From contig NZ_SSOB01000006.1 of assembly GCF_004801405.1 (NCBI RefSeq), positions 171,809 to 235,808 of the forward strand: 64,000 nt of DNA, given 5' to 3'. Positions 16,487 to 25,166 of the stretch are shown here, piece after piece. The DNA comes from Cohnella fermenti (GTDB lineage: Bacteria > Bacillota > Bacilli > Paenibacillales > Paenibacillaceae). The notes below the pieces were generated by a model. The model did no database searches. It was not told the DNA's origin and worked only from the letters and a program-made list of their open reading frames with translations. Every line of letters begins with the position of its first letter. Within the stretch, counting starts at the first letter, position 1. Made by a program: the position numbers and the translations under genes.

Positions 16487-18292
16487 TTAGGAACCTACTT
16501 CTACAATTGATTTTGATAACAAATTTCCATTTGCGTCGTAATTCATTCTGATTTCGAATACCTGATCTTGAAGCGAGTAACGTATTGTTTCTAAACGCCC
16601 CGCTTGATCGTAAATATAGGTTATATTATTGCTTGGAGTCTGCCCCCATACGGTTTGTACTGGAAAATTACTGAATACAGAATTCTCTATTCCTAATTGC
16701 CCGCTACTATTAGATCCCCAAGTTAAAACCTTTTTATCATTTGTGAGAATAACATTGTGATAATCCCCTGCTGAAATAGACTGGACTTGTTGGAGAAATC
16801 CGGAACCATTTACACCTTGCACTTGTACGGGAGTCGAGCGGGATACTAAGGTTCCATCTCCTAATTGGCCATAAGAGTTGTTTCCCCAAGTCCAGACGGT
16901 TCCATCCGAGCGTAGTGCCAGTACGTGCTTCGCGCCGCTGCTTATCGCAATAATATTAGATAACACTCCAGTTCCACCTGGACCTTTGACTTGAACTGGA
17001 ATAGAGCTGTCTATTAAAGTACCGTTGCCTAATTGGCCAAATGCGTTACTCCCCAGCCCCCAAACCGTCCCGTCTTCCTTTAAAATGATGGTAAAATCGT
17101 ATCCCGCACTAACTCCTTTAGCATCCATAATATCCCATCCATACTCGTCTACAATGGGAATTGCTACGAGTGATTGGCCGGAAACGTACTCTCCAAGCTG
17201 CCCTTTATTGTTACTCCCCCAGCCTAACAACCTTCCGCCATATTGAATTGCTACCGTATGTGCTCCTCCTGCTGAAATTGCTGTTACACCCCCAAGCTCA
17301 AAACCAAATTCATCCTCCACTGAAACAGCAATGTGTTTAGCGAATTCCAGACTTCCCGCACCTAATTGGCCTTCTGTATTAAATCCCCACGCCATGACTG
17401 AACCGTCAGTAAGAAGCGCGACGGAATGGAAATCCCCTGATTCTACAGCAGCAACATCGGTTAACGGCCCAAACGAGGTTTGAACCGGAGTTGGATTATT
17501 TACAGAGATAACGTTCGAGCTTCCAATTCCCAAAATTCCCAGAGGGTTGTATCCCCAAGTCCAAACCGATTTATCAGATTTCAGTGCAACACTTCTGCTG
17601 GCACCGCCAGATACGGCTACGGTTGGAAGATTAGTTCCTAAGGTAAGAACCGGATTAAACGTACTAGTAGAAGTTCCATCTCCTAATTGCCCATACGAAT
17701 TACTTCCCCAGCTCCAAACCGATCCCGTAGAACTTATAATTCCACTATGAGCACCACCAGCAAATACTTCTCGCACAACAACATTACTCGTACTAGCCAC
17801 ATTCGCAGTCATAGTATCAAAGGAACTTACGCTTTGAACTGCGCTTGAAGCTGATGTCATTTTATTGGGGAAATTAGCCTCGGACGAGGAAACGTTAAAA
17901 GACAAATCATATTCATTTTCTAGCCAGTTACCATTTAAGGATTGGACAGCATCCATAGGAAGGAACAAGGTGTACCTGCCTTCCTCCAAAGATTGCAGCG
18001 GAGCTACTTCTAAGCGACTCCCTTGAATCGATACGCTAATGGGCACCGATTGTTGAGTGTTTAAACGATCTACCACTAACGTTATCAATTTATAAAATCT
18101 TCCTTCTTTGATGCTTTCATCAAAATTTAAACTTATGACATGATCACCAATAGCAACTGTGGCATTGTTCTCCGGAACAGACGAAACAATTTTAGGGCCA
18201 ACTTTTCCATCAGCTTTTACGGAGTTAATTGGTTGAAGCGCAATTATAATGCTTAAGCAGATTACTAGAGACAATAACCTTTGAAAATTCAT
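16487..18292 (-). CDS. Secreted RCC1-repeat protein with Ig-like N-terminus and C-terminal YD motif
   Basis: A 601-residue protein with a signal peptide (residues 1-28, cleavage after INSVKA). A bacterial Ig-like domain follows at about 31-135 (GPKIVSSVPENNATVAIGDH, FDESIKEGRFYKLI). Next come about seven RCC1 repeats over 165-550, for example GGAHSGIISSTGSVWSWGSN and YGQLGDGT. The last 45 residues are a YD repeat pair (ITYIYDQAGRLETIRYSL, MNYDANGNLLSK). Ending in YD repeats is unusual for an RCC1 protein and ties it to the RHS gene 54 bp downstream in the same operon. RCC1 repeats form a seven-bladed propeller. A role in surface anchoring or delivery of the RHS toxin is inferred. A GGAGAG site precedes the ATG, and a Fur-like box lies about 170-190 bp upstream. 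Confidence 0.82.
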   Translation of the reverse strand: MNFQRLLSLVICLSIIIALQPINSVKADGKVGPKIVSSVPENNATVAIGDHVISLNFDESIKEGRFYKLITLVVDRLNTQQSVPISVSIQGSRLEVAPLQSLEEGRYTLFLPMDAVQSLNGNWLENEYDLSFNVSSSEANFPNKMTSASSAVQSVSSFDTMTANVASTSNVVVREVFAGGAHSGIISSTGSVWSWGSNSYGQLGDGTSTSTFNPVLTLGTNLPTVAVSGGASRSVALKSDKSVWTWGYNPLGILGIGSSNVISVNNPTPVQTSFGPLTDVAAVESGDFHSVALLTDGSVMAWGFNTEGQLGAGSLEFAKHIAVSVEDEFGFELGGVTAISAGGAHTVAIQYGGRLLGWGSNNKGQLGEYVSGQSLVAIPIVDEYGWDIMDAKGVSAGYDFTIILKEDGTVWGLGSNAFGQLGNGTLIDSSIPVQVKGPGGTGVLSNIIAISSGAKHVLALRSDGTVWTWGNNSYGQLGDGTLVSRSTPVQVQGVNGSGFLQQVQSISAGDYHNVILTNDKKVLTWGSNSSGQLGIENSVFSNFPVQTVWGQTPSNNITYIYDQAGRLETIRYSLQDQVFEIRMNYDANGNLLSKSIVEVGS

Positions 18293-18463
18293 TTAATTGC
18301 TCTCTCCTTAATTCTCAAGTAATAATCCTGTTGGTAATAAACACAGAACTTGATAAATGGTGAATAAAAATAACGTCCACGCAACAACCAGGTTTTTATT
18401 TCTTTTTCTCCCACAATCTCTTGCACTTAGCTCTCAAGCAACACCTTCCTCCACAACATCAAT

Positions 18464-18482
18464 ATTAATGATTATCATTATC
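18464..18482 (-). promoter_or_regulatory. Fur-box-like site upstream of the RCC1/RHS operon
   Basis: The minus strand reads GATAATGATAATCATTAAT, matching the classical 19-bp Fur box GATAATGATAATCATTATC in its first 16 bases, with the last three differing. It sits in the 400-bp gap upstream of the operon start at 18292. The rest of the gap (18293-18463) is AT-rich without a clear coding region. AT-rich chance similarity cannot be excluded. Confidence 0.45.
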
Positions 18483-18493
18483 AATTGATGTGC

Positions 18494-18536
18494 AAAAAAA
18501 TAACCCAACCTCCTATTTGTCACCTCGGCTGGGTAC
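18494..18536 (-). terminator. Rho-independent terminator after the intracellular GH5 gene
   Basis: On the minus strand ACCCAGCC and GGTTGGGT pair around a loop of about 16 nt, followed by TATTTTTTT. It ends the long minus-strand unit that finishes at 18700. The stretch 18537-18699 between stop and terminator shows nothing else. Confidence 0.65.
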
Positions 18537-18699
18537 AAAATACAAAGTTAGGTTAACGATTGAATATGAACGGAGAATGAACAAAAGATTACATTTTCCA
18601 TACAATTCCTGCATAAACTGACTCGACTCGAAGAACCTATGCAGTCGAACTATATATATGATAATAACTTCTCTATGAAAAAACTCCTCTCACGCCCCC

Positions 18700-20577
18700 T
18701 CAATCCGCCTGAACAAGCAGCCACTTTAACCCGATTGGCGCGCCTTCCGAGCGAATAACGATGCGGTTGTCCCCGCGGACCAGCGGGAGAGCGCCGGGCA
18801 GCGCCAGCTCGCTCCATTCCCGATCGGAGACCTGCACTCTTCCTGCCTCCGAATCGTTCAGGGCTACCGCAACATATGCCGATGAGTACGCAAGCAACGA
18901 TAAATCATCCCTCGCCCCCTCCGGTTCCAATCTCGCGCACAGCTTAAGAGAGCAACCGCCCTCCATATGCGGCACCCGCTCCGCCGCAACTGCACCACCA
19001 ACCGCGACTCCGACCTCGGCTCCGACTCTCGCACCCGCTCCGACTCCGACTTCGACTCCATACGAGAGCCACTCGCCCGGGTGCAGACGCACGTACAGCC
19101 AGTCCTCTTCGCTCCATGGCTCCCCGCCCATGTGGCGGAAGTTCGCGGTCCCGCTTCGGCCGGAAACGAAGCGAATGTCGACGCCATCCTCCGCACGGAA
19201 GCCGACTCCTTCACCTTCTACGACACCTTCACCTGCTTCGACTCCTTCCTCGGCGCCCGGAGCCGCGACTTCCGCCTCCTCCGCCGCTTCGGCAGCGGCA
19301 GCAGCCCCCCGGCCATAGCCAATCCCCTCGCCCCCACAGCCGTAGAAAATAGCCGGGATACGCACCGGAACCCGGCGCAGCAGCGCCCGAGCGACGTCCG
19401 GCCGGTAGTCGCAGCGCTCGAGCGGCAGCGAGTCCAAGTACATCTGCAGGATGCGCTCCGCCTCGGCAGCTTCAAGCTTTATTCCTCGCTCGCCCGGCGC
19501 CTCTTCCTTAAGCTCCGCCAAGCCCGCCGCATACGCCGCCAACCGCTCCCACCCTGCCGGCTTCCGGATCGAGCAGGGGGAGTTGCTCGTGTCGAGCTTT
19601 TTCCACGTCCAGAAGTTCCAGGAGATCCGGTGCTCCTCGAACAGGCGGAACGCGCCCGCGTACCAGTCGGGGTTGTTCTCTCCGCCCTCCCCCATGAAGA
19701 TCGGAACCTGCTTCGCTTCCCTGAACTCCAGGTACGTTCGGATGCTCGCCGTGTCGGGATTGTTCCAATACTTGTGGAATTGCAGCATCATGTTGCCGTC
19801 GATCGTCTCCGTGAAGATGGACCAGTCCGTCGCCCAATGAACGCCTTCGAGGATGATCAGATGATTGTTGTCCACCGCCCGGATCGCGCGGACGATGTCC
19901 TGGTACAGCGGCATGACACGGTCGTTGTATTCCGCGAACCAATCGGGCAGCGGCTCGTTGAGCAGGTCGTATCCGGCGACGATCCGTTCGTCCTTGTAGC
20001 GCTCGGCCAGCAGCCGCCACAGCTCGACCGTCTGGCGCCGATAGCGCTCATCCAGGAACAAGTCCGGCCGGTCGCGCTCCGAATCGTCGATGTTCGTTCC
20101 CGTCTGCCCGCCGGGCGCCCCGTGCAGGTCGAGTATGACATATACGCCGAACTCCCGGCACCACCCGATCGCCCGGTCGATCAGCCGCAGCCGATCCGCG
20201 CGAACGAGCTCCGCCGCCGCTGCGTCCGGCGATTCCGCGCCCCCGGTCAGGAAGCGCCAATTGATCGGAACGCGAACCGAGTTGAAGCCCTCCTCCGCGA
20301 TCCGCTCGATGTCCCCCCGGCCGATATAGCGCTCGAAGTAGACCTCCCAGAACGCCTCCGCCTTCTCCGGACCGATCAGCTCCCGGATCATCCGCTCGAT
20401 GCGGCGCGGCCGGTCGCCCCCGTCCGGCATTCTCCACATGTACCCTTCGGGCAGCAGCCAGCTTCCCAGGCCGACTCCCCGAAGGAGAATCTCCTCGCCG
20501 TCCCCGTCCACGAGCCTCGTACCGTCCGCCCGAATGAAGCCCCGCACCGCGGAAGCTCCTCTCGCTTCGTTGCTCAT
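18700..20577 (-). CDS. Intracellular GH5-family glycoside hydrolase with low-complexity C-terminal region
   Basis: A 625-residue protein without a signal peptide. The first 350 residues are a GH5 barrel: LRGVGLGSWLLPEGYM, FNSVRVPINWR, YVILDLHGAPGGQTG, the acid/base in GYDLLNEPLPDW (Glu near 204), LQFHKYWNN and the nucleophile in IFMGEGGEN (Glu near 296). The pattern is close to exo-beta-1,3-glucanase-like GH5 enzymes; the substrate is unknown. The C-terminal third holds a carbohydrate-binding-like domain broken by Ala/Glu/Gly- and Val/Gly-rich inserts, encoded by repeated hexamers. The ATG at 20577 was chosen over an in-frame GTG at 20601 because a GGGGCGG lies 9 nt upstream. It is the last gene of the ABC-importer unit, so it probably acts on imported oligosaccharides. 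Confidence 0.82.
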   Translation of the reverse strand: MSNEARGASAVRGFIRADGTRLVDGDGEEILLRGVGLGSWLLPEGYMWRMPDGGDRPRRIERMIRELIGPEKAEAFWEVYFERYIGRGDIERIAEEGFNSVRVPINWRFLTGGAESPDAAAAELVRADRLRLIDRAIGWCREFGVYVILDLHGAPGGQTGTNIDDSERDRPDLFLDERYRRQTVELWRLLAERYKDERIVAGYDLLNEPLPDWFAEYNDRVMPLYQDIVRAIRAVDNNHLIILEGVHWATDWSIFTETIDGNMMLQFHKYWNNPDTASIRTYLEFREAKQVPIFMGEGGENNPDWYAGAFRLFEEHRISWNFWTWKKLDTSNSPCSIRKPAGWERLAAYAAGLAELKEEAPGERGIKLEAAEAERILQMYLDSLPLERCDYRPDVARALLRRVPVRIPAIFYGCGGEGIGYGRGAAAAAEAAEEAEVAAPGAEEGVEAGEGVVEGEGVGFRAEDGVDIRFVSGRSGTANFRHMGGEPWSEEDWLYVRLHPGEWLSYGVEVGVGAGARVGAEVGVAVGGAVAAERVPHMEGGCSLKLCARLEPEGARDDLSLLAYSSAYVAVALNDSEAGRVQVSDREWSELALPGALPLVRGDNRIVIRSEGAPIGLKWLLVQAD

Positions 20578-20671
20578 CTTCGTATCCGCCCCTTTTTCCA
20601 CACTTGTCCCTTTTCCACACTTGCCCCTTCCGTCCCCTCTTGCCTTCTCTCCCCGCCATTCGCCGCTCCGC

Positions 20672-21583
20672 TCATCCCTTGATCGCTCCGTCCGCGATCC
20701 CGCTCAGAATGTACTTCTGCAGCAGCACGTACAGGAGCAGCACCGGCAGCATCGTCAGCACGAGGGAAGACAGAATGGCGGACCAATCGTTGTTATACTC
20801 GCCGAAAAGCATGTTGGTGGAGATCAGAAGGGTGTAGTCGCGCGAATCCGTCAGCATCATAAGCGGCAGCAGGAAGTCGTTCCACATCCATAACACGTTC
20901 AGGATCGCAACCGTCGCCGTGATCGGCAGCAGCAGCGGGAAAATAACGATGGCGTACAGCCGCAGCTCCCCGCAGCCGTCGGCGATGGCCGCCTCGTCCA
21001 GCTCGCGCGGAATCGACTTCACGAAGCCGTGATACAGGAACACCGCCAGCGCAACGCCGAGCCCGACGTAGATGAGTCCCAGCCCCAGAGTGGACCCTTG
21101 AGCCTTCAAGCCCTTGGAGATCTGAACGAGCGTGATGACGATCGAGTGGAACGGGATAAGCGACGAGATTGCGAACAGCAGGAACAGCGACTGGCTGAAC
21201 CTCCCTGGCGTGCGCGACATTTTGTAGCCTGCCATCGAAGCGAACAGGACGATCCCGACCGCGCCGACGACCGTCACGAGCACCGTGTTGCCGAAGCTTC
21301 GCGGGAAGTCGATCTTGCGGTACGCGTCCGCGTAATTCGCGAAGTCGAACGACGACGGCCATGCCAGCACGTCGCTCAGCATCTCCCCCGCCGATTTGAA
21401 GGAGTTGAGCAGGGCCATATAGATGGGCAGAAGAGTAAAGACCGAGCAGCCCAGCAGGAGCAGCAGGATCAACCCGGAGACGAATCGCGAACCGACGGCA
21501 CGGCGGCCAGGCGGGCGGGCGGAAGGCCCAGGGCCCTCCTGCCTGCTCAAACTCTCCATAGACATTCCGCGTGCCGGCTTCAT
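20672..21583 (-). CDS. ABC sugar importer permease, MalG/UgpE type
   Basis: A 303-residue inner-membrane permease with six predicted helices. The binding-protein-dependent transport motif (EAA loop) reads ELDEAAIADGCGELRLYAIVIFPLLLP, where the coupling helix meets the ATPase. The ATG at 21583 overlaps the preceding permease stop by ATGA and has GGGAGG upstream. The C-terminus (QKYILSGIADGAIKG) is typical of the family. The much longer frame extending to 22603 is a shadow upstream of this start. No ATP-binding subunit is encoded in this cluster; such importers often share an MsmX-like ATPase encoded elsewhere. Confidence 0.92.
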   Translation of the reverse strand: MKPARGMSMESLSRQEGPGPSARPPGRRAVGSRFVSGLILLLLLGCSVFTLLPIYMALLNSFKSAGEMLSDVLAWPSSFDFANYADAYRKIDFPRSFGNTVLVTVVGAVGIVLFASMAGYKMSRTPGRFSQSLFLLFAISSLIPFHSIVITLVQISKGLKAQGSTLGLGLIYVGLGVALAVFLYHGFVKSIPRELDEAAIADGCGELRLYAIVIFPLLLPITATVAILNVLWMWNDFLLPLMMLTDSRDYTLLISTNMLFGEYNNDWSAILSSLVLTMLPVLLLYVLLQKYILSGIADGAIKG

Positions 21584-22479
21584 GCCTCCACCTCCCTTCT
21601 CTTCATGAAGCGAAGCTGCAGAAGCGTGATGACGAGCACGATCAGGAACAGGATCATCGCCTTCGCGCTGGCGTAGCCGTAGCGGTTGCTGAAGCTGAAC
21701 GCTTCCTCGACGATGTTGAGCGAGATGACCTGCGTCGCCCGCCCCGGTCCCCCTCCCGTCAGCGCGTACACCGCGTCGTACACCTTGAAGGACGAGCTGA
21801 GCGTCAGGAACACGCCGATCGTGAGCGCCGGGTAGATGAGAGGCAGCGTGACATAGCGGAAAATCCGAAGCCCGTTCGCCCCGTCGATCGCAGCCGCCTC
21901 CTTGAGCGCCGGCTGCACTCCCTGCAAGGCTGCGATGTAGATGACCATCAGGTAGCCGACCCCGCCCCAGAGCGACAGGATGAGGATCGCATAGAACGAC
22001 CAAGCCGGATCGCCGATCCAGGAACGGTCCAGCCAGGCCGCTCCCGTCCTCTCCGCAAGTTCCGGCAGCACCTTGGTGAAGACGAACACCCACATGTAGC
22101 CGCCGATGATGAGGCTGAGCATATTCGGAGTGAAGAAGATCGTCCGGAACCAGGTCCGGCTGCGCCGCCGGGTCTCGATAAGCGCCGCGAGCAGCAATGC
22201 GATCGCATTCTGCAGCACGACCATGAAGAGAACATACTTCATCGTGAAGAGGATCGAGCGGACGAAGGCCGGATCGTCCGCCAGCGCCTCCTTGTAATTC
22301 GCGAAGCCGACGAGACGATAGGAAGGGTTGAGCCCGTTCCAGTCCGTCAGGCTGTACCACGCCCCGCCGAAGGCGGGGGCGATGGTGAAGATCAGGTAGA
22401 ACAGCAAGGCGGGCGAAGCGAACAGCAGCAGCGTCAACACTCTCTTGGTGGAGGTCTTGCTCACGGAACCGTGCCTCAT
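21580..22479 (-). CDS. ABC sugar importer permease, MalF/UgpA type
   Basis: A 299-residue membrane protein with six predicted helices. A cytoplasmic EAA motif reads ALKEAAAIDGANGLRIFRYVTLPLI, followed by the conserved YALTGGGPGRATQVISLNIVEEAF. The ATG at 22479 lies 5 bp after the solute-binding-protein stop; an upstream in-frame GTG at 22524 would overlap that gene and is less likely. It pairs with the MalG-type permease, overlapping by 4 nt, to form the channel for the sugar delivered by the lipoprotein at 22485. Confidence 0.92.
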   Translation of the reverse strand: MRHGSVSKTSTKRVLTLLLFASPALLFYLIFTIAPAFGGAWYSLTDWNGLNPSYRLVGFANYKEALADDPAFVRSILFTMKYVLFMVVLQNAIALLLAALIETRRRSRTWFRTIFFTPNMLSLIIGGYMWVFVFTKVLPELAERTGAAWLDRSWIGDPAWSFYAILILSLWGGVGYLMVIYIAALQGVQPALKEAAAIDGANGLRIFRYVTLPLIYPALTIGVFLTLSSSFKVYDAVYALTGGGPGRATQVISLNIVEEAFSFSNRYGYASAKAMILFLIVLVITLLQLRFMKRREVEA

Positions 22480-22484
22480 TCCGC

Positions 22485-23840
22485 TTACTTCGCCGCGGCG
22501 GATGCCTTGATCGCGTTCGCCCACGTGCGGTCCATCGTCTTGATGAAGTCCTCCTTGCTGACATCCTTGGCATAGTAGCTCTGAAGCTGCTTCGCCTGCT
22601 CATCCGTCACCCCGTTCGGCAGCTTCAGGTCCTGGTACGCTTTGCCTTGGGACACGTAAGCGGAAGCTTCGTCCACCCATGGGAACGCCTCGTAATGGTG
22701 TACGGAAGAGATCGGGTTGAACTTAAGCTGCTCGAACAGCGCCGACGAATCCTTCTCGTCCAGGATGTAGTTGAGCAGATCAAGCGCAGCTTCCTTGTTG
22801 CTGCTCGACGGGGACAGAGCCAGCGTCGTCGAGGTGGACAGGTTGATCATCGTGCCGGCCGGATCGTTGCTGACCGGGAGCGGCGCCACGCCGAACTCCA
22901 TGTCCGGATTGACCTTCAGAATCGTCTCGGCATTCCACGGTCCTTGCACCCACATCGCCGCCTTGCCGTTCGCGAAGTCCGTGGAGCCCGCTTCGTTGCC
23001 GACCTCGAACGCCTTCGGCGTGCCGTTCTCCATAATCAGATCGATGATGTCGAAGACGTCCTGCACGTCCGCATAGGACGCTTCTCCCTTGTTCATCTTC
23101 TCGATCCAATCCGGGTGCTCCGAGGAGACGATGCCGCCGAGCGAGAGCGCCATCATAAGCTGCGGAACCCAGGACTCCTGGAACGCCAGCAGGAACGGCG
23201 TCTGCTTGTTCGCCTTCAGCGTCTCGATCGCCTGCTTCATCTCGTCCAGCGTCTGCGGCGGCGCGATTCCCGTATCTGCGAAAATTTTCTTATTATACAA
23301 GTATCCCCACGACAGGCTCTCGAGCGGAAGCGCAACGACCTTGCCGTCGTAGATGACCGTCTGCTTGACGCTGTCATACAGCGAGGCGACGGCCGGCTGA
23401 TCCGTAATGTCGCTAAGGTATCCCGCATCGTAATAGGTCGGAATATCGTTCGCGTGCACCGTGAACAAGTCGGGCGCGTCGTTCGAGGCCAGCCGCGTCT
23501 GCAGAATCTGCTTCGCCTGGTCGGGATTCGGCATCTCCAGCTTCACCGTGACGTCGATGTTTTTCTCCGCCAGCTCCTTCGCCTTGAACTGCTCGAAGTA
23601 TTGCTCGAACTGCTCCTTGAACCTCGGGAAGCTCATGAACACCTTCAGCTCGACCTTCTGCGGCGATGCCTGCGGGGAGACGGAAGGCTCTGCGGACGGA
23701 GACGCCCCGGAGGAGGCCGGACTGCCGGCCGAAGGACTCGAGCTTCCCGGCGAATTCTCGTTGCTCGAATTCGAGCTGCAGGCGGACAGCACGGTGATCG
23801 CAGTCAGCAGGGCAAGACTGGTATAAAGCGCTTTCTTCAT
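22485..23840 (-). CDS. Sugar-binding lipoprotein of an ABC importer (family 1 solute-binding protein)
   Basis: A 451-residue protein with a lipoprotein signal (ALLTAITVLSAC, Cys21 as the lipidated residue). A Ser/Pro/Ala-rich linker reaches to about residue 60. A family 1 solute-binding domain follows: VELKVFMSFPRFKEQFEQYF, ASNDAPDLFTVHANDIPTYY, GKVVALPLESLSWGYLYNKK and GKAAMWVQGPWNAE. It captures an oligosaccharide outside the membrane and hands it to the two permeases downstream. It has its own likely promoter at 23876, so its expression can exceed that of the regulator genes upstream. GGGGG precedes the ATG. Confidence 0.93.
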   Translation of the reverse strand: MKKALYTSLALLTAITVLSACSSNSSNENSPGSSSPSAGSPASSGASPSAEPSVSPQASPQKVELKVFMSFPRFKEQFEQYFEQFKAKELAEKNIDVTVKLEMPNPDQAKQILQTRLASNDAPDLFTVHANDIPTYYDAGYLSDITDQPAVASLYDSVKQTVIYDGKVVALPLESLSWGYLYNKKIFADTGIAPPQTLDEMKQAIETLKANKQTPFLLAFQESWVPQLMMALSLGGIVSSEHPDWIEKMNKGEASYADVQDVFDIIDLIMENGTPKAFEVGNEAGSTDFANGKAAMWVQGPWNAETILKVNPDMEFGVAPLPVSNDPAGTMINLSTSTTLALSPSSSNKEAALDLLNYILDEKDSSALFEQLKFNPISSVHHYEAFPWVDEASAYVSQGKAYQDLKLPNGVTDEQAKQLQSYYAKDVSKEDFIKTMDRTWANAIKASAAAK

Positions 23841-23875
23841 TGGGTGGTTCCCCCTCTTCGAATGGATGCAGCTTC

Positions 23876-23881
23876 ATTATA
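23876..23881 (-). promoter_or_regulatory. -10 element of the solute-binding-protein promoter
   Basis: A perfect TATAAT preceded by CCCC lies 35 bp upstream of the lipoprotein start. No good -35 is present at 16-18 bp, which suits a promoter dependent on the AraC-type response regulator encoded just upstream (23979-25166). Confidence 0.5.
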
Positions 23882-23978
23882 GGGGAGCCTTCGCATCCCT
23901 TCTTCGCAGGATATTAGCTTCGCGGATTGCACAATATTGACATCGCCCGCTCCCGCTTCCGCAGCCGCACCCCGCGCC

Positions 23979-25166
23979 TCACTCCCGGCTGCCCGCGCCC
24001 CGCAGCTCTCCCGGAGGATAGCCGAACTGCTTCTTGAACACGCGATAGAAGTACGCCAGCTCGGGATAGCCCGTCATCTCCGCCGCCTGCTTGATCGAGA
24101 TGCCCTCTGCGCCGATCAGCTCCCTCGCCTTCTCCATTCGCTTGCGAATAACGTAGTCGGTCAGCGTCTCCCCGACATGCGCCTTGAACGCCCGGCTCAG
24201 ATGCTCCTTGCTGACGAGGAATTGTTGGGCAACCGATTCGAGCGTGACCGGGTCCAGGTAATGCCGGTCCAGATAACCGCGGACATCCTCCAGATCCAGA
24301 CGGCCGCGGCCTCTGCGCCTAGCCTCGATCGAAGAGATCGTCGCGGCGTACAGCCGGCTCAATTCCGTTGTCATCTCGCCCGGGTTCCCCCATTGGCCGA
24401 GGTGCGACTCCTCCCGATGCCGCTCGTTCGCCGGCATGCTCTCCGGCCCGTTCGCCGGCCTGTTCTCCGACAGGGGAGCCTCCGCCTCCAGGGCAAGGGC
24501 ATTCCCCGCAATCCCCTCCGCTGATGCGAACTCCTCCAGCCGCTGCAGGAAGTCCCTGCCGATGGCCGCAAGCCGGCGCGGATCGTCCGCCGCCGACAGC
24601 TCCCTGCGCAGCAAGGCCTCAAGCTGCCCGAAGGCTGCGCCCAGCGCGACCGGATTCATCTCCTGAAGCAGTGCATGGATTCGCTTCCGATGCTCGATGT
24701 AGCGCTCCAGCCCCGACGGCTCCCGGAACAACTGCGGCGTTCGCCAGCCGAGCATGCCCGGCGCGCCCCGTTCCGCCTCGCGCCGCTCCAGCTCCGCCGC
24801 GCACCTCCCCAAGGCGGCGTTCAGCTCCTCCGGATCGAGCGGCTTCAGCAAGTAATCGACGGCCCGCGAGAGCACCGCCTGCTTCAGATAGGCGTAATCG
24901 TCGAACCCGCTCATGACGACGAGCAGGAGCGAAGGATAGCGCTCGTTCAGCTCCCTCAGCAGCTCCACCCCGTCCTTGCCGGGCATCCGCATATCCGTGA
25001 TCACAATCTGGGGCCTCAGTGCCTCGATCGCGGCCATTCCCTGCCGTCCGTCCTCCGCTTCCCCGACGACCCCAAGCCCGAGCGCCTCCCAATTCCCCAG
25101 CGCCTTGACAACCTGCCGGGACCAAGGCTCGTCGTCGATAATCAGCACCTTGCGCATGTTCCTCAT
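23979..25166 (-). CDS. YesN-type response regulator with AraC-family DNA-binding domain
   Basis: A 395-residue protein. The receiver domain (residues 4-125) has the acidic pair at 11-12, the phosphoacceptor Asp58 (IVITDMRMPGKDG), Ser/Thr in VVMSGFDDY and Lys in YLLKPLDP. A linker of about 150 residues is followed by an AraC double HTH (DLEDVRGYLDRHYLDPVTLE, VGETLTDYVIRKRMEKARELIG, MTGYPELAYFYRVFKKQFGYPPGELRG). The ATG at 25166 overlaps the kinase stop (ATGA); an ATG three codons in has GGGGG 9 nt upstream and may be used. It probably activates the importer promoter downstream in response to the neighbouring kinase. Confidence 0.93.
   Translation of the reverse strand: MRNMRKVLIIDDEPWSRQVVKALGNWEALGLGVVGEAEDGRQGMAAIEALRPQIVITDMRMPGKDGVELLRELNERYPSLLLVVMSGFDDYAYLKQAVLSRAVDYLLKPLDPEELNAALGRCAAELERREAERGAPGMLGWRTPQLFREPSGLERYIEHRKRIHALLQEMNPVALGAAFGQLEALLRRELSAADDPRRLAAIGRDFLQRLEEFASAEGIAGNALALEAEAPLSENRPANGPESMPANERHREESHLGQWGNPGEMTTELSRLYAATISSIEARRRGRGRLDLEDVRGYLDRHYLDPVTLESVAQQFLVSKEHLSRAFKAHVGETLTDYVIRKRMEKARELIGAEGISIKQAAEMTGYPELAYFYRVFKKQFGYPPGELRGAGSRE

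Noticed and set aside
18967..20682. A 571-codon plus-strand frame antisense to the GH5 gene
   Set aside because: Rich in Arg and Pro with no domain, and fully antisense to a clear GH5 gene in GC-rich DNA.
21584..22603. N-terminal extension of the second permease frame
   Set aside because: Arg-rich text overlapping the other permease; the true start at 21583 has GGGAGG and overlaps by ATGA.
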